Assembly (NCBI GenBank): GCA_905221615.1 | Contig: CAJNDT010003223.1 | Location: 620,001 to 684,000, forward strand | Direction: 5' to 3' | Length of the DNA: 64,000 bases | Source: Symbiodinium sp. CCMP2592 | Lineage: Eukaryota; Sar; Dinophyceae; Suessiales; Symbiodiniaceae | Part shown: positions 1 to 10,003 of the stretch, in pieces | Layout of the letters: each line of letters begins with the position of its first letter | How positions within the stretch are numbered: position 1 is the stretch's first letter | Notes under the pieces: model-generated | What the model was told of the DNA's origin: nothing | Databases searched by the model: none | What the model saw: the letters and a program-made list of their open reading frames with translations, nothing else | Made by a program: the position numbers and the translations under genes

Positions 1-1013
1 AAATTTGGGGGTACCTTGTTTTGGGGTCCTTATCATAAGGATCCCACTATTTCGGGTACTATATGAGGGTCCCCTATTTTCAGAAACTCCCAAATAGGTG
101 TTCAGATAAAGACCCGACAGCAAGGACGATGTCCCTCGCGCTGGCTTGATCAGATCGACCAGAGGCACATTCGGTGCAGGAGTTGAACTCAGGGACGGGT
201 AAAGTGATTGTCTTGAATATCCAATGTCACTTTCCATCTACACCCGAACCATTCACCCTTCGCATGCCTACACCAGTTTGCCGCCGAAAGATCCGGCGAC
301 TTCAGCACAGGGACGTATAAGAATGCGCTTCGAAGGCTAAACCTGTCAACTAGATGCAACTGCTCTTTAAGCATGCCATTTACATCCATTTACAACCCTG
401 CCAAAGGCATATAGTACCCAGTGGACCAGACATGTCGAAAAGGATGTTTGGAGGGTTGAGGGTCGAGAGAAGCATCATCGCAGTTCTTTGAAGCCGCCAG
501 AAGACTAACAACCACGAGCATGACACCAACATCGACAAAAAATAACATGAAACATGGGAGAACTTAGAGTTTCATGGGTAGTTATAAGTAGGGTTATAAG
601 TAGGATAACTATAATTATAACTCCTATTAGGGGGCTTATAACCCCGCTTATATCTCCCCATGAACCTCCAGGAACTCCCTCCACCGGAACGATGGAAGCA
701 CGTGTTAGAATCCCACATTGCCAAGCTGCGCCGCACCCAAAAACCCGTAACGTAGCCATGTCGACAGACTTTGCCATACTCCACTCTACACCCTGAACCA
801 GCCCATACCCATAAATCCTGGGCCCTAAGCGAGGCTCTAACACCCCAAAAGCAACCCAGAATCCTAAAGCGAAGCCCTCCAACCTTAAACCCTAAACCAC
901 AGACCCTAAAACCTAAATTTTAAACCCCAAACCCCAAACACTAAACCCCAAACTCCAAAACCCTAAGCCCCAAATCCCAAACCCCAAGCCCTCAACCCCA
1001 AACCCCAAACCCT

Positions 1014-1126
1014 ACTTGGAGGTTCATGGGTAGTTATAAGTGGGGGTATAAGCCCCCGAATAGGAGTAATAATGATAGTTATCCTACTTGTAACCCTACT
1101 TATAGCTACCCATGAACCTCCAAGTA
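1014..1126. repeat. Palindromic repeat family P1 (MITE/introner-like), copy at 1.0 kb
   Basis: About 113 bp. The outer arms are inverted repeats: the left arm begins ACTTGGAGGTTCATGGGTAG and the right arm ends with its reverse complement. Further near-complete copies in this window: 562-672, 2774-2889, 6139-6249, 17219-17329, 17939-18052, 18376-18487, 22993-23106, 48684-48796 and 59913-60024. Half copies lie near 1195-1219, 18280-18310, 23180-23203 and 48590-48615. No coding capacity, so a non-autonomous inverted-repeat element is the simplest reading. Confidence 0.85.
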
Positions 1127-1769
1127 AACCCCAAACCCCAAACTCTTATAGAATTCCTACAGATCCCTTTAAAGGGACCCTTAAAGGAACCCTCATAGCT
1201 ACCCATGAGCCTCCAAGTAAACCCCAAGCCACCCCAAACCCAAGAGGCCGAAGCGATGCAGAACCCCGGGTTGCCTTTCAGCCCCTGGCTGAATTTTATA
1301 TTAAGGATCCTAAAAGGTAACCCCCAAAAAGGAACTACAATGGAGACTATAGGTAGTGAGGTTTAAGCAGTGTTTTGTAGGGCTTTTGCAGGGCTTAAGG
1401 TTTAGGGTTTCGGGTTTTGGGCAAAAAACTGCATGTGCTTTGTAGGGTTCTTGTAGGGTTTAGGGTGTTTAGGGTTTATATACGGTTATTAGGTTTAGGG
1501 TTCAGTGTTTAGGGTTTTTGTTTTTTTTTTGGCAGGGCCCAGGGTTTTGAGGGCTTTAGGGTTCAGGGTTTAGGGTTTAGCTTTCTTTTGTAGGGTTCTT
1601 GTAGGGCTGAATATCGTGGTTTTTCTGAAAAGCTTAGTAGCGTTTTCTTTTCTCAAAACTGGGACCGTGGTTTGGGGCCTTCCTTGTTAGAATAGGGTTT
1701 TGGGGTCTTAGTATGCTGCATTTTTTTGCAGAGCCCTTTACGGTCTTCCATGGGGTTTAGCTGCATAAG

Positions 1770-1778
<9 letters not shown>

Positions 1779-1823
<45 letters not shown>

Positions 1824-1825
1824 CG

Positions 1826-1866
<41 letters not shown>
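1779..1866. repeat. AT microsatellite
   Basis: Nearly pure TA dinucleotides with a few TATG interruptions. Confidence 0.9.
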
Positions 1867-1870
<4 letters not shown>

Positions 1871-3107
1871 AAATACATATATGTCTGCGCGAACACTGCC
1901 ATAGGTAATTAAGTGAGTAGCTGGGTGGGCAGGTACGTAAGTATAAGTACGGAAGTCAGAAAGCAAGAAAACAGGGAAATAAGCACGTAAGGAGGCTAGC
2001 AAGCAATCAAGAAAGCAATCAAGTAAGTAGACAGTGAAGTTTCCGATGTAAACATAGTTATACATATTACACAAACACCGGGTAAACACTTCTGTGTATG
2101 TGCACGTGACACTTTCATGCATACATATCCCCCAAGTCCTCAACCGTTGTCAACCGTTAACCTTAAACCCTAGACGCTAGTAGAAGCCCTTACAGCACCC
2201 TGTATTGCTGCCCGTATAGCGTCCGTTTATGTAGCTCTTGCAGCAACCCTTGCAGTGTCCGCATCCCAGGGGCCATTGCAGCAACCCTTAAAAGGAACCC
2301 CTAGAGTCCCCCAGCCTCTAAAAAATCCTAAGCCCTGGCCGATATCGGCCGTGCGCTTGCTTCGGACGGTAGGGGCAGACGCAAAATGGTGCAGAAAAAA
2401 AGAACCCTAAGCCCTGAGGCTCTAAACCCCAAACCCTAAACCCTACAACCCTAAAGCCGCAAACCCTAAACCATTATAGCAAACTGAGACACGAAGGCTT
2501 AAATCCCAAGGTTCTCAGACCGATGGACGTTGGGGGACCGGCCCGGAGCAAGCTTGGGAGGCCCAGGCCACGTCGGAGTTTGTCTTTTTGTGGGGGTGTG
2601 CTTTAGGGTTTACGGTTTTAGGGTTTAGGGTTCAGGGGTTTAGGGGTTTAGGGGTTTAGGGTTTTGGGTTTGCGGTTTGCGAGAGCTTTTGGTTGTCAGG
2701 GGCCTCTTCCGCTTCACGTGCTTCCCCCGGTGGGGAGTCTCGACCACCCGAAGGCCTTGTCGGGAAGGACGTTAAGGTCCATGGGTAGTTATCCGTGAGG
2801 GTTATAAGTCCCTAATATGGGTTATACTTATAGTTACCATACTTATAACCCACACTTGAAACTTATACGTACCCATTATCCTCCAAGTAGATTCAACAGA
2901 ATGTCGCTCCTCTTCTTTATGTCCTTGGTGTTCGCTCAGTCTCATCAGTCGTCGGTCATATGCCGTAGCACGAGCAGCATGAGTATTGCCAGTGTTGCTA
3001 CTCTTGCTGTTGCCATTGCTTCTTCTTGTTCTCTTATTGGTTCTTATTCTTGTTGTTGTCGTTTTTTCCTTGTTACGACGATGACACGACTACGAATGCA
3101 GCTGTTG

Positions 3108-3110
<3 letters not shown>

Positions 3111-3162
<52 letters not shown>
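3111..3162. repeat. CTG trinucleotide microsatellite
   Basis: About 17 uninterrupted CTG units, flanked on the right by degenerate GCN/ACG codon-like triplets up to about 3205. All three frames stay open only because of the triplet period. Confidence 0.9.
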
Positions 3163-3360
3163 GGTTGCGGCTACGGCTACGACGGCGACGACGACGACTA
3201 CCACTGCAAATGGCGATGGTGCTAGACTCCGGCTGCTAGTTTGACGGGTGTTCGTGCGGCGACGACTAGCATGTCGAGCTTGTGTCAGACAGTCTGTCGA
3301 ACATAAAGTTGCAGAGTCGTACAAGCCCTCTTTTGGTGCTCGCGGCTGCGCTTTCTGCAG

Positions 3361-3545
3361 GCCACTGCGAGTCTTGGCTCCGGTGGAAGGCGTGCATGCC
3401 GTTTTCTATGGCAGGGACGATCGTTTGCAGCTTTTGAGTGGGAGGCCCGGCCCCTCTGAGAACCTCCTGGAGCAGTTCCACATTGGTGCCACGTTGACCG
3501 GGTCGGCGCAGGCCCCCACCCAAGCCGAAGCCCGCATTGTCTCAC
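3361..3545 (+). CDS. Candidate exon, product unknown
   Basis: A splice-acceptor-like CTGCAG ends at 3360. The following + frame reads VLAPVEGVHAVFYGRD and continues with balanced residue usage and GC-rich third positions for about 60 codons, unlike the repeat-derived frames around it. No family was recognised and the 3' boundary was not found. Two overlapping minus-strand frames are probably shadows. Unconfirmed; transcript data are needed. Confidence 0.35.
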
Positions 3546-4559
3546 GGCTTCGGCGCCCCCCTTTGCCAGGCAGACTACCGCTCAACCATGGAGCAATTTG
3601 GAAACTGGCCCGGGGCTTCTTCATCGGAATCTGTTGTCAAGCCCTAAACCCCTAAACCCCCAAACCCCAAAGCCTAAACCCTGAACCTTCTTCCGTCATC
3701 GGAATGACCCGTCGATCGCCCACTTGCATTGTGAGCTCTGTTGATGATATAAATCCTGCATTACCTTAAGGACCCTAAACTATGGGATTTATGGTATATT
3801 GCTTATTACGGGTAATTCAGGATTTATATCATCAACCGGCTCCAGCGATTGCGAAGCTTCGCTGAGGGAGACTCCCATGCACGTGCCCCAATCCTTCCCA
3901 CTTCAGGCCAGGAGCCCAGTTAGGGTTTAGGGTTTAGGGTTTAGGGTTTAGGGTCTAGGGCCTCAAAAGGTGGGCTGAAGGTAGGTAGGATTAAGGATGC
4001 CTTATGTAAGGACTCTTATTTGGGAGTATCCCACCTACCTTCGTCCCACCTTTTTCAGGCCTCCGAGTATCGTAGCGAGGCAGCTGTTGAGGTACTGTTA
4101 TACAATACTATACAACAAGTATTATTGTCAGATGATTCTTCATTCTTATCAGTATTAGTGTGTTAATTATTCACATTGTTGCTATTGTCATGAATATTAA
4201 GGTTATTATTGTTGTTGGTGTTAGCATTGTTGGTATTCTAGCTCTTGTTATTAGATTTGGTTTTTGTTGCTTCCTGCTTCCTTTTCGAGGTTGGAGCCGC
4301 GCCGGCAGGGGCCTCTTCTGTGTCGCGCCCGCTGCTTCTTTTGATCTGCGTTTGCACCGCAGCCGGCGACAGTTACAGGATGGGGTTAAAGCCCTAAACT
4401 CTAAGCAGTAAAGGTGATTTCGGCTGCACCAAACGGGTAGAAAAGGGCCCTCAAAAAAAACTTAAACCTTCGGGTTGAGGGCTTAGGGTTGCGCAGGAAC
4501 TTGGAGATCTTTGGGCTTCGATGTTGCCTTAGCTTTTCCCAGGTGCCCAACTGCCCTCC

Positions 4560-4958
4560 TCCTGCAGAGAGTGTCATGTGGATAGACAAGAGGCCTCGAC
4601 GGTGTTGGGTGCTTTTTAGAATTCGTTGGTGCTTCGTGATATCCGTGAGAGCGTGTTCCTGTGCGGTGATGCCACCCTGGCAGGCAGAACCCACACCCTG
4701 CTGACGTACAGGCGGGATTTGCCAGAGCATGCCGCGATTGACGTCGTGAGCCTGGAAACCCGTACCGGGAGGCAGAACATCAACGAATATTTGGAGAAAT
4801 GGCCTGGGCCTGAGCTTGCTGTCAGCATTGGGAAATGCGAGAGAAGCTTGAATGTCATGTGGCCCAGACCGCTTCCGACGCTTGTGCAGCACGAGATTTC
4901 CCGGCTCGAGCGCGCCCACCCACGGCGAGTGAAAGATTCTACAACAGCCTTGAACAAG
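4560..4958 (+). CDS. Candidate exon(s), product unknown
   Basis: The + frame from about 4626 to 4958 reads with normal amino-acid composition (for example RDIRESVFLCGDATLAGRTH, then HEISRLERAHPRRVKDSTTA) and runs into CCCTAAA repeat at its 3' end, where translation becomes repeat-derived. This looks like coding sequence truncated by an intron. The first in-frame codon is TTG, so the piece is probably an internal exon. No domain was recognised. Confidence 0.35.
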
Positions 4959-4959
4959 T

Positions 4960-6028
4960 ACCTAAACCCTAAACCCTAAACCGTCCACTATAACCCAGCA
5001 AGGATCCTCTTCTGAAGTAAAGGGCCCATGTTACCCAGCGATGAGTCCGGCGCTGGCCGGGACAAAGAATGCCTCAGGCCCGGACGGACTCATCGGACTT
5101 ATCTGTCCAAGAGTGGTTGGACACATTATAGTGAATTATAGTGTACTGACAGAATACAACATACTTTATAACACATCGTTGCGGCTTTTACTGTCAGGAA
5201 GCGAGCCAGGTTGGCCGGCCCCGGCGGCGTGCCTCGGGACGGTGTGGAAGTAGAAGTCGTGCCATCTGCTTCTCGCTTCTCGCTTCCGGACTGAGGAGTC
5301 GGCGTCGGCTTCCGACTACCCTGTCGAAGAGGCCTGCCGAATCCTAAACTTGCAGCCTTACAGTACACCCTACACCCTAAGCCCGAAGCCTTGAACCCTC
5401 TAAGCCGTATAGACCCTAGAGCCTAAACCCCAAACTCTAAACTTTCTTTAAGCCCTATGTAAGGCCCCTGCGGTGTTTCGGGACCCGCGGCTTGGCTGCC
5501 CGGTTGGCGCCGTGGTCTGCGAGGTGGCGGAGCTCGGTGTTGTCTGGGGTCCCGTCCCTTGGAGCTTTCAGACATATGATATATTGCGTCGTGCAAGCAA
5601 CTCCAACTTCCCTTATCACAGTACGCGCAAAGACATTTACGTACATACACACACACACACATCATACATACATACATCCATCCATGCATGTATGTATGTA
5701 TGTATGTACGTATAACTGTATGCATTTATAAGTAATGTACACTATGCAACAAGATACAGATGCTGAAAGGCGGGTTTGACCCACGTAGGTGGCCCGGCTG
5801 CAAAGCGTCTTCGCGGCCCTGCGCGGCTTGGGCTGGGCGCGGCCGAAGGCCCACCGAGACCTACCCTGAACCCTAAAGCCTAAAGCCTAAATCCTAAATA
5901 AGTTCTAAATCCCTAGACCTAAAATTAGTTCTAAACCCTACTAATTCCTGAATACATGCTAAAGCCTAAACCCTAAATAAAATGCTGACCTCAAATCTTA
6001 AATAAATCCAAAACTCCACAAACTTGAG
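4960..6028. other. Host non-coding stretch
   Basis: CCCTAAA-type degenerate repeats, a CA run and a GTAT-type microsatellite (about 5646-5710), and GC-rich patches near 5460-5560 and 5800-5860 that could hide short exons but show no recognisable family. Confidence 0.5.
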
Positions 6029-6097
6029 GCCGTGCGGGACTATGAGGGGCGCAAGGCTGTCCACTTGACCATCGAAGGCCTGCTTCCGGCGGAATGA
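6029..6097 (+). CDS. Candidate terminal exon, product unknown
   Basis: Follows an AG (CTTGAG) and reads AVRDYEGRKAVHLTIEGLLP before a TGA at 6095-6097. It is GC-rich and flanked by CCCTAAA repeat upstream and a P1 palindromic element shortly downstream. Too short to assign a family; listed because the codon pattern differs sharply from its surroundings. Confidence 0.3.
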   Translation, partial: AVRDYEGRKAVHLTIEGLLPAE

Positions 6098-6442
6098 CGG
6101 TACGGACAGGGACCTCTAAACGTTAAACCCTAAACCATACTTGGAGGTTCATGGGTAGTTATAAGTCAGGTTACAAGTAGGGTAACTATACTTATAACCC
6201 ATAGTAGGGTACTTATAACCACTTATAGCTACCCATGCGCCTCCAAGTATACCCCGAACCCTATTTTAAGCAGGACAAGTAAGGCCCCTACATTGGGTAC
6301 ATTTGGGACTTCGGAGAACTCAGGAACCCCTAAACCACAACCTCCAAGTGGACCCTGAAACGTTTGACTTGGGTCAGGTGCTGCCTCCCTCTCTGCAGGG
6401 GAGGCCCGGGGATGCTTGTTTACCGAGGAGAGAGAGTTTCAA

Positions 6443-6591
6443 GAGACTTCAATATCCCTTAATGAAGAAATATGCCTTAAATCACATTAGGATCTCAATA
6501 TCCCTGAAATGAAGATCCATGCCTTAAATCATATTAGGATCCCTACTCTCATTTAAGGTACACTCCTTAATCAAGGGATATTGGAGTCTCT
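6443..6591. repeat. Palindromic repeat family P3 (MITE/introner-like), copy at 6.4 kb
   Basis: Ends are AGACTTCAATATCCCTTAA and the inverse GGGATATTGGAGTCTCT. The family consensus is an inverted repeat starting GAGACTCCAATATCCCTTAA. Other copies: 12559-12647, 14578-14685, about 18060-18128 (partial), 19304-19400, 22877-22966, 26803-26885, about 50401-50560, 50820-50975, 55330-55507, and the ends of a larger element at 61913-62693. Confidence 0.85.
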
Positions 6592-6690
6592 GAGTTCCAA
6601 AAGAGCTTCGGAGCTCGACGACAGAAGTTCAGCTCATAGAGCTCTTCTGTTAGGCATTCGCAGGACAGCCTACGGGTACTTGGAGGGTCG

Positions 6691-6813
6691 GGGGACTTAG
6701 TAACTGGTTATTTTAGGGACTTATAAGTACCATAACCCCAAGTAGGGTCCCCTTTAGGGTACTTATAAGTCTACTTACTACCTACTTACTAAGTCCCCTA
6801 AAGACCCTCCAAG
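6691..6813. repeat. Palindromic repeat family P2 copy
   Basis: Arms contain GGGGACTTAGTAA and its inverse TTACTAAGTCCCC. Related copies occur at about 6926-7000, 7560-7665, 13574-13698 and 56092-56170. No coding capacity. Confidence 0.75.
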
Positions 6814-6999
6814 TACGGGTACAGTATGTCGCATTTTAAAGGCTCTGAGGAGACGCCACGATGCTGTAAATACTTTGACGACCCGGGAGATGCGCCAACC
6901 ATTGTAGGATAGTAAAGGGAAGGGCAGGGGACTTAGTAAGTAGGTTATAGGTAGGGTTATAATTGGGGTAACTCCATTTAGGGTACTTAGGGGCCTTAA

Positions 7000-7100
7000 A
7001 GGGAACTCCAGAAAGTTGGAATATGGTTTCAGGATAGCATACCCTATAATTTACCATAAAGGGTTTAGGATAATCATATTCCAACTTTCTGGCTTTTACT
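7000..7100. repeat. Palindromic repeat with CCAGAAAGTTGGAATATG ends, copy 1 of 2
   Basis: An inverted repeat with arms CCAGAAAGTTGGAATATG and CATATTCCAACTTTCTGG. A near-identical copy lies 45 kb away at about 52343-52440, on the other side of the viral element. Copy 1 is nested in a P2-type element. Confidence 0.8.
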
Positions 7101-7890
7101 TTACGGGGCCACGTGAGGTCGTGCTCTATACGATGCCTTGTCACAGCCTAGCAGGATTTTGATACCATCGCAGGCATTCTGCACCCTCCAACATGGGCGT
7201 GGGCAAGTCCAGTGAGGTGTCCCGTAAGATCCCGAAGTGGTATAGCGGTCGGGAGAATTAGTCAAGTTTCCCTTTACACTCATATGGGAGTTTTCGAAGA
7301 TGAGGGGTACCTTATTTGGGGGTCCTTATTATAAGGATCCTTCTAGGGTGCTTACATCAAGGTCCCCTATTTTCGGAGACTCCCATATCCTACCCAAGAG
7401 TTCAAGCCGACTCGATGAGGTGGCGGCTTGAACAATTAGAATTAGGGCTCTTTTTAGAGGGGTTCTATAGGGGTTACTATAAGGGATCTATCACAAGGGT
7501 GCTATAAAGCCCCAAACGCCCTGCGCCCCAAGCCCCGGAGGACTGAAGCGCCAAACCCTACTTAAAGAATCATGGGACTTAGTAACTAGGGTTATAGCTA
7601 TACTTATAACCCCAATTAAGGTACTTATAACCTTACTTACTAAGTCCCATGATCCTCCATGTAAACCCCAAACCAACTCTCTGCTGCATCTTGCGAAGCG
7701 GAGAAAGAGCCACTGCACCCTTAAAACAAAAAACCTACTCTCTCAACCTCTCAACCTCTCAACTTAAATCCTATATCCGCTCTCTATTGCTCTCTCAACT
7801 CCTAAACCTTGAATCTACCCTCGCATTAGACCCTACACACCCAACCCCAAAACTTAGATCCCTTCGCGCCGAGCTCCTGGCTGTGGACAG

Positions 7891-7953
7891 GGACCCGAGG
7901 AGCTCAAGAAGCTTTTGAAGGAGGGCTCTGCAGAGTTCGCGGAAGGCCCGAAG
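7891..7953 (+). CDS. Candidate coiled-coil exon
   Basis: After GGACAG, the + frame reads GPEELKKLLKEGSAEFAEGP. The sequence is charged and heptad-like, GC-rich, and embedded in low-complexity host DNA. The immediately preceding stretch (about 7855-7888) also reads like coiled coil (SLRAELLAVD) in a different frame. Splice sites not proven. Confidence 0.35.
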
Positions 7954-8641
7954 TGCACCGAAGGGTTTAGGTTTCAGGGCTTTGGGGTTTATGGTGTTAG
8001 GGTGTAGGGTTTTAGGGCTTTTGGGCTTTTGGAACTCACAGAAAAAGGTTTCGGGAGACGTTATACCACTGTAAGTATATTGGGGCTACAATACAAGGGA
8101 TATCATGAAGCACCCTACGGGCTTGAATCCCCAATAACTTGATCCTGAAACTGAAACCTACAACATGCATTGGTTTCGGATTCGGGCTGGGCTACAGGGA
8201 TTCGGGATTGAGGCCTTGGGCCAGGGTTTCGGAGGCAAAGATTCTGTTTCAGGGCGTCTGGGGGTCCGATTCATAGGATCTGGTTCTCATCCCTGAACGC
8301 CCAAAACCTAAACCCTTAAATCCTAAACCCCCAACCCCAAGACCCTAAATCCTAAGCCACTCACCCTCAACCCTAAACCCCTATGTAAAACAAAAAAACC
8401 CTAAACCCAGTCAGCTTGGCTAGCACTGGCTGGAGCCCACAGAGTCCCCGAGTATAAGACCCAAAATCAAAGAACGTCTCGCCGAAAGCGCCACGGTATC
8501 TCTCAGATCTCCTAGGGTCCTTGCTGCGATGAGTTTCCTTACATCACCTAAACCCCAAACCCAAACCCTCAACCCCAAACTAAACCCTAAACCGTAAATC
8601 CTAAAACCCTGAACCCTAAATCCTTCAGGGGAGCCTCCGAG

Positions 8642-8674
8642 GCAGCCAAGAAGACGAGAAAGAGTCCTTACCGT
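8642..8674 (+). CDS. Candidate basic exon
   Basis: After CCGAG, a short Lys/Arg-rich frame (AAKKTRKSPYR). Weak on its own; kept because the next candidate at 8811 has similar composition and strand. Confidence 0.2.
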
Positions 8675-8810
8675 GAAACAAACCTCATAGGAGGCCAAAA
8701 GCGATTTTAGCCTATGGGGGTTTAGTAGGGATTAGGGTTCCCATAGTAGGGTTCATATTAAGGGGTCCCTGTCCCAAAAAGCTTAATCCCCCCTTTTGGC
8801 CTCCCATCAG

Positions 8811-8849
8811 CAACAAGATCTTGCCTCCAAGAAGAAAGCCGCTTCTCAG
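8811..8849 (+). CDS. Candidate short exon (Lys/Ala-rich)
   Basis: Acceptor CATCAG, then QQDLASKKKAASQ, then a GC donor (CAG|GCCTCC). The AG...|GC exon architecture is the same as in the proven methyltransferase gene downstream. Function unknown. Confidence 0.35.
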
Positions 8850-8929
8850 GCCTCCGCCTCGGCAAGCAACCGTACATGGGCCCTGCGGCCCAGGCTCCTG
8901 TGAAGGCACCTCTGCTGTGTCTATTTATT

Positions 8930-9079
8930 TACTCAATTACCTACTTACTGACTTACCTACTTACTTACTCGCTCACTTACTTACTCACTTACTTATTTTC
9001 CTACCTACTTACTTACTTACTTAATTTCCTACCTACCTGCCTACTTACTTACTTACTTGCTTACTTACTTACTTGCTTA
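8930..9079. repeat. CTTA/TTAC tetranucleotide microsatellite
   Basis: Long imperfect TTAC/CTTA array. It translates to repetitive LTYLL-type peptides, which is an artefact of the period. Confidence 0.9.
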
Positions 9080-9109
9080 CAGCTTACATATACATATTCG
9101 CAGGTCATG

Positions 9110-9495
9110 CTTTTACATACATATATACACATGTGTATATATGCATCCGTACCTGTATCTGTCTGTGTATGTGTATTGGATATGCATCTGTGTCTGTATG
9201 TGTACGTGCATGTGTACGTGGATGTTTACATGTATGTGTATGGGTGCATGTCTATGTGTATGTGTACGTATATGTGGATGTATACGTATATGTAATTGAA
9301 TATGAATATGTGTATGTTTATGTGTATGCATATCTACATTTAACTGTATGTGTGTATGTATATGTACATGGCACGTGTGCTTGTATGTGTATGCATGTGT
9401 ATGTATGTGTATACATGCATATACATATGTATTTATGTACGTACGTATGTATGTATGTATGTATGTATGTATGTACATATATATATATATATGTA
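9110..9495. repeat. GTAT-rich microsatellite block
   Basis: Imperfect TATG/GTAT/ACAT units ending in a perfect GTAT run and an AT run. It gives false long frames of Val/Tyr/Cys/Met on both strands. Confidence 0.9.
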
Positions 9496-9961
9496 TTATC
9501 TGTATTCTGCACCAGAGAAGTTCAAATAGTTATCAACTATGTTCTTGAGGGCTCCTATCAAACTTATTCTAGAGTATACACCCCCAACGCTCTCCCAATT
9601 GCAAGGCATCGGCATGATAGTATGAGGCTTAAGGACGCAGGTGTCTTGAGGTTCGGGGTTTAGGGAGATTGGGGGTTTTAGGGAGATTGGGGGTTTTAGG
9701 GAGATTGGGGGTTGGGGTTTAAGGATTTGGGGTTTCGGTTTTTGGTTGAAGGACTCGTAGAATCGTGGGCGGAGGTGTTTGTTTCAGGCTCAGGACTTAG
9801 AGTGAGGGTCTTCATGTTTGAGGCTTATCTTTGTAGCAGAGTATTCCTACGTATTCCCAAAGGTGAACCTTTCGTTTTTGTAGTATGCTCAAGCAGTTTA
9901 TCGAGTTGACCGAACTCAAACCGCTCTGGTGCCTGTGCTGTGGATGTGTAAGAGGCTGTAG

Positions 9962-10003
9962 CGGCGAGCTTCACCTTCATCGAGCTCTTTGCTGGCGTTG
10001 GAG
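9962..10003 (+). CDS. Methyltransferase exon 1 (motif I, SAM binding)
   Basis: Reads ASFTFIELFAGVGG with the FxGxGG S-adenosylmethionine loop. The acceptor is taken as CTGTAG at 9959-9961; an alternative AG lies 9 nt upstream. It ends in phase 1 at GGAG before a GC donor (10004-10005). Confidence 0.85.

Larger units (their letters stand above)
1..3360. other. Host non-coding stretch with telomere-like repeats
   Basis: No gene could be supported here. The stretch holds a palindromic GGTCCTTATNATAAGGATCC-type element at 1-100, degenerate CCCTAAA/TTTAGGG tracts (about 890-1010, 1380-1600, 2400-2480, 2600-2680), an AT microsatellite (1779-1866), three copies of the 110-bp palindromic family P1 (562-672, 1014-1126, 2774-2889) and a CTG microsatellite (3111-3162). 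Open frames over the CTG tract give poly-Leu, poly-Ala or poly-Cys and are not credible on their own. Confidence 0.6.

Noticed and set aside
2817..3324. Long frames rich in Leu, Ala or Val over the CTG tract
   Set aside because: All frames are open because of the trinucleotide period; no supporting unique sequence.
8876..9663. Long Tyr/Val/Cys/Met frames on both strands
   Set aside because: Products of TTAC and GTAT microsatellites.
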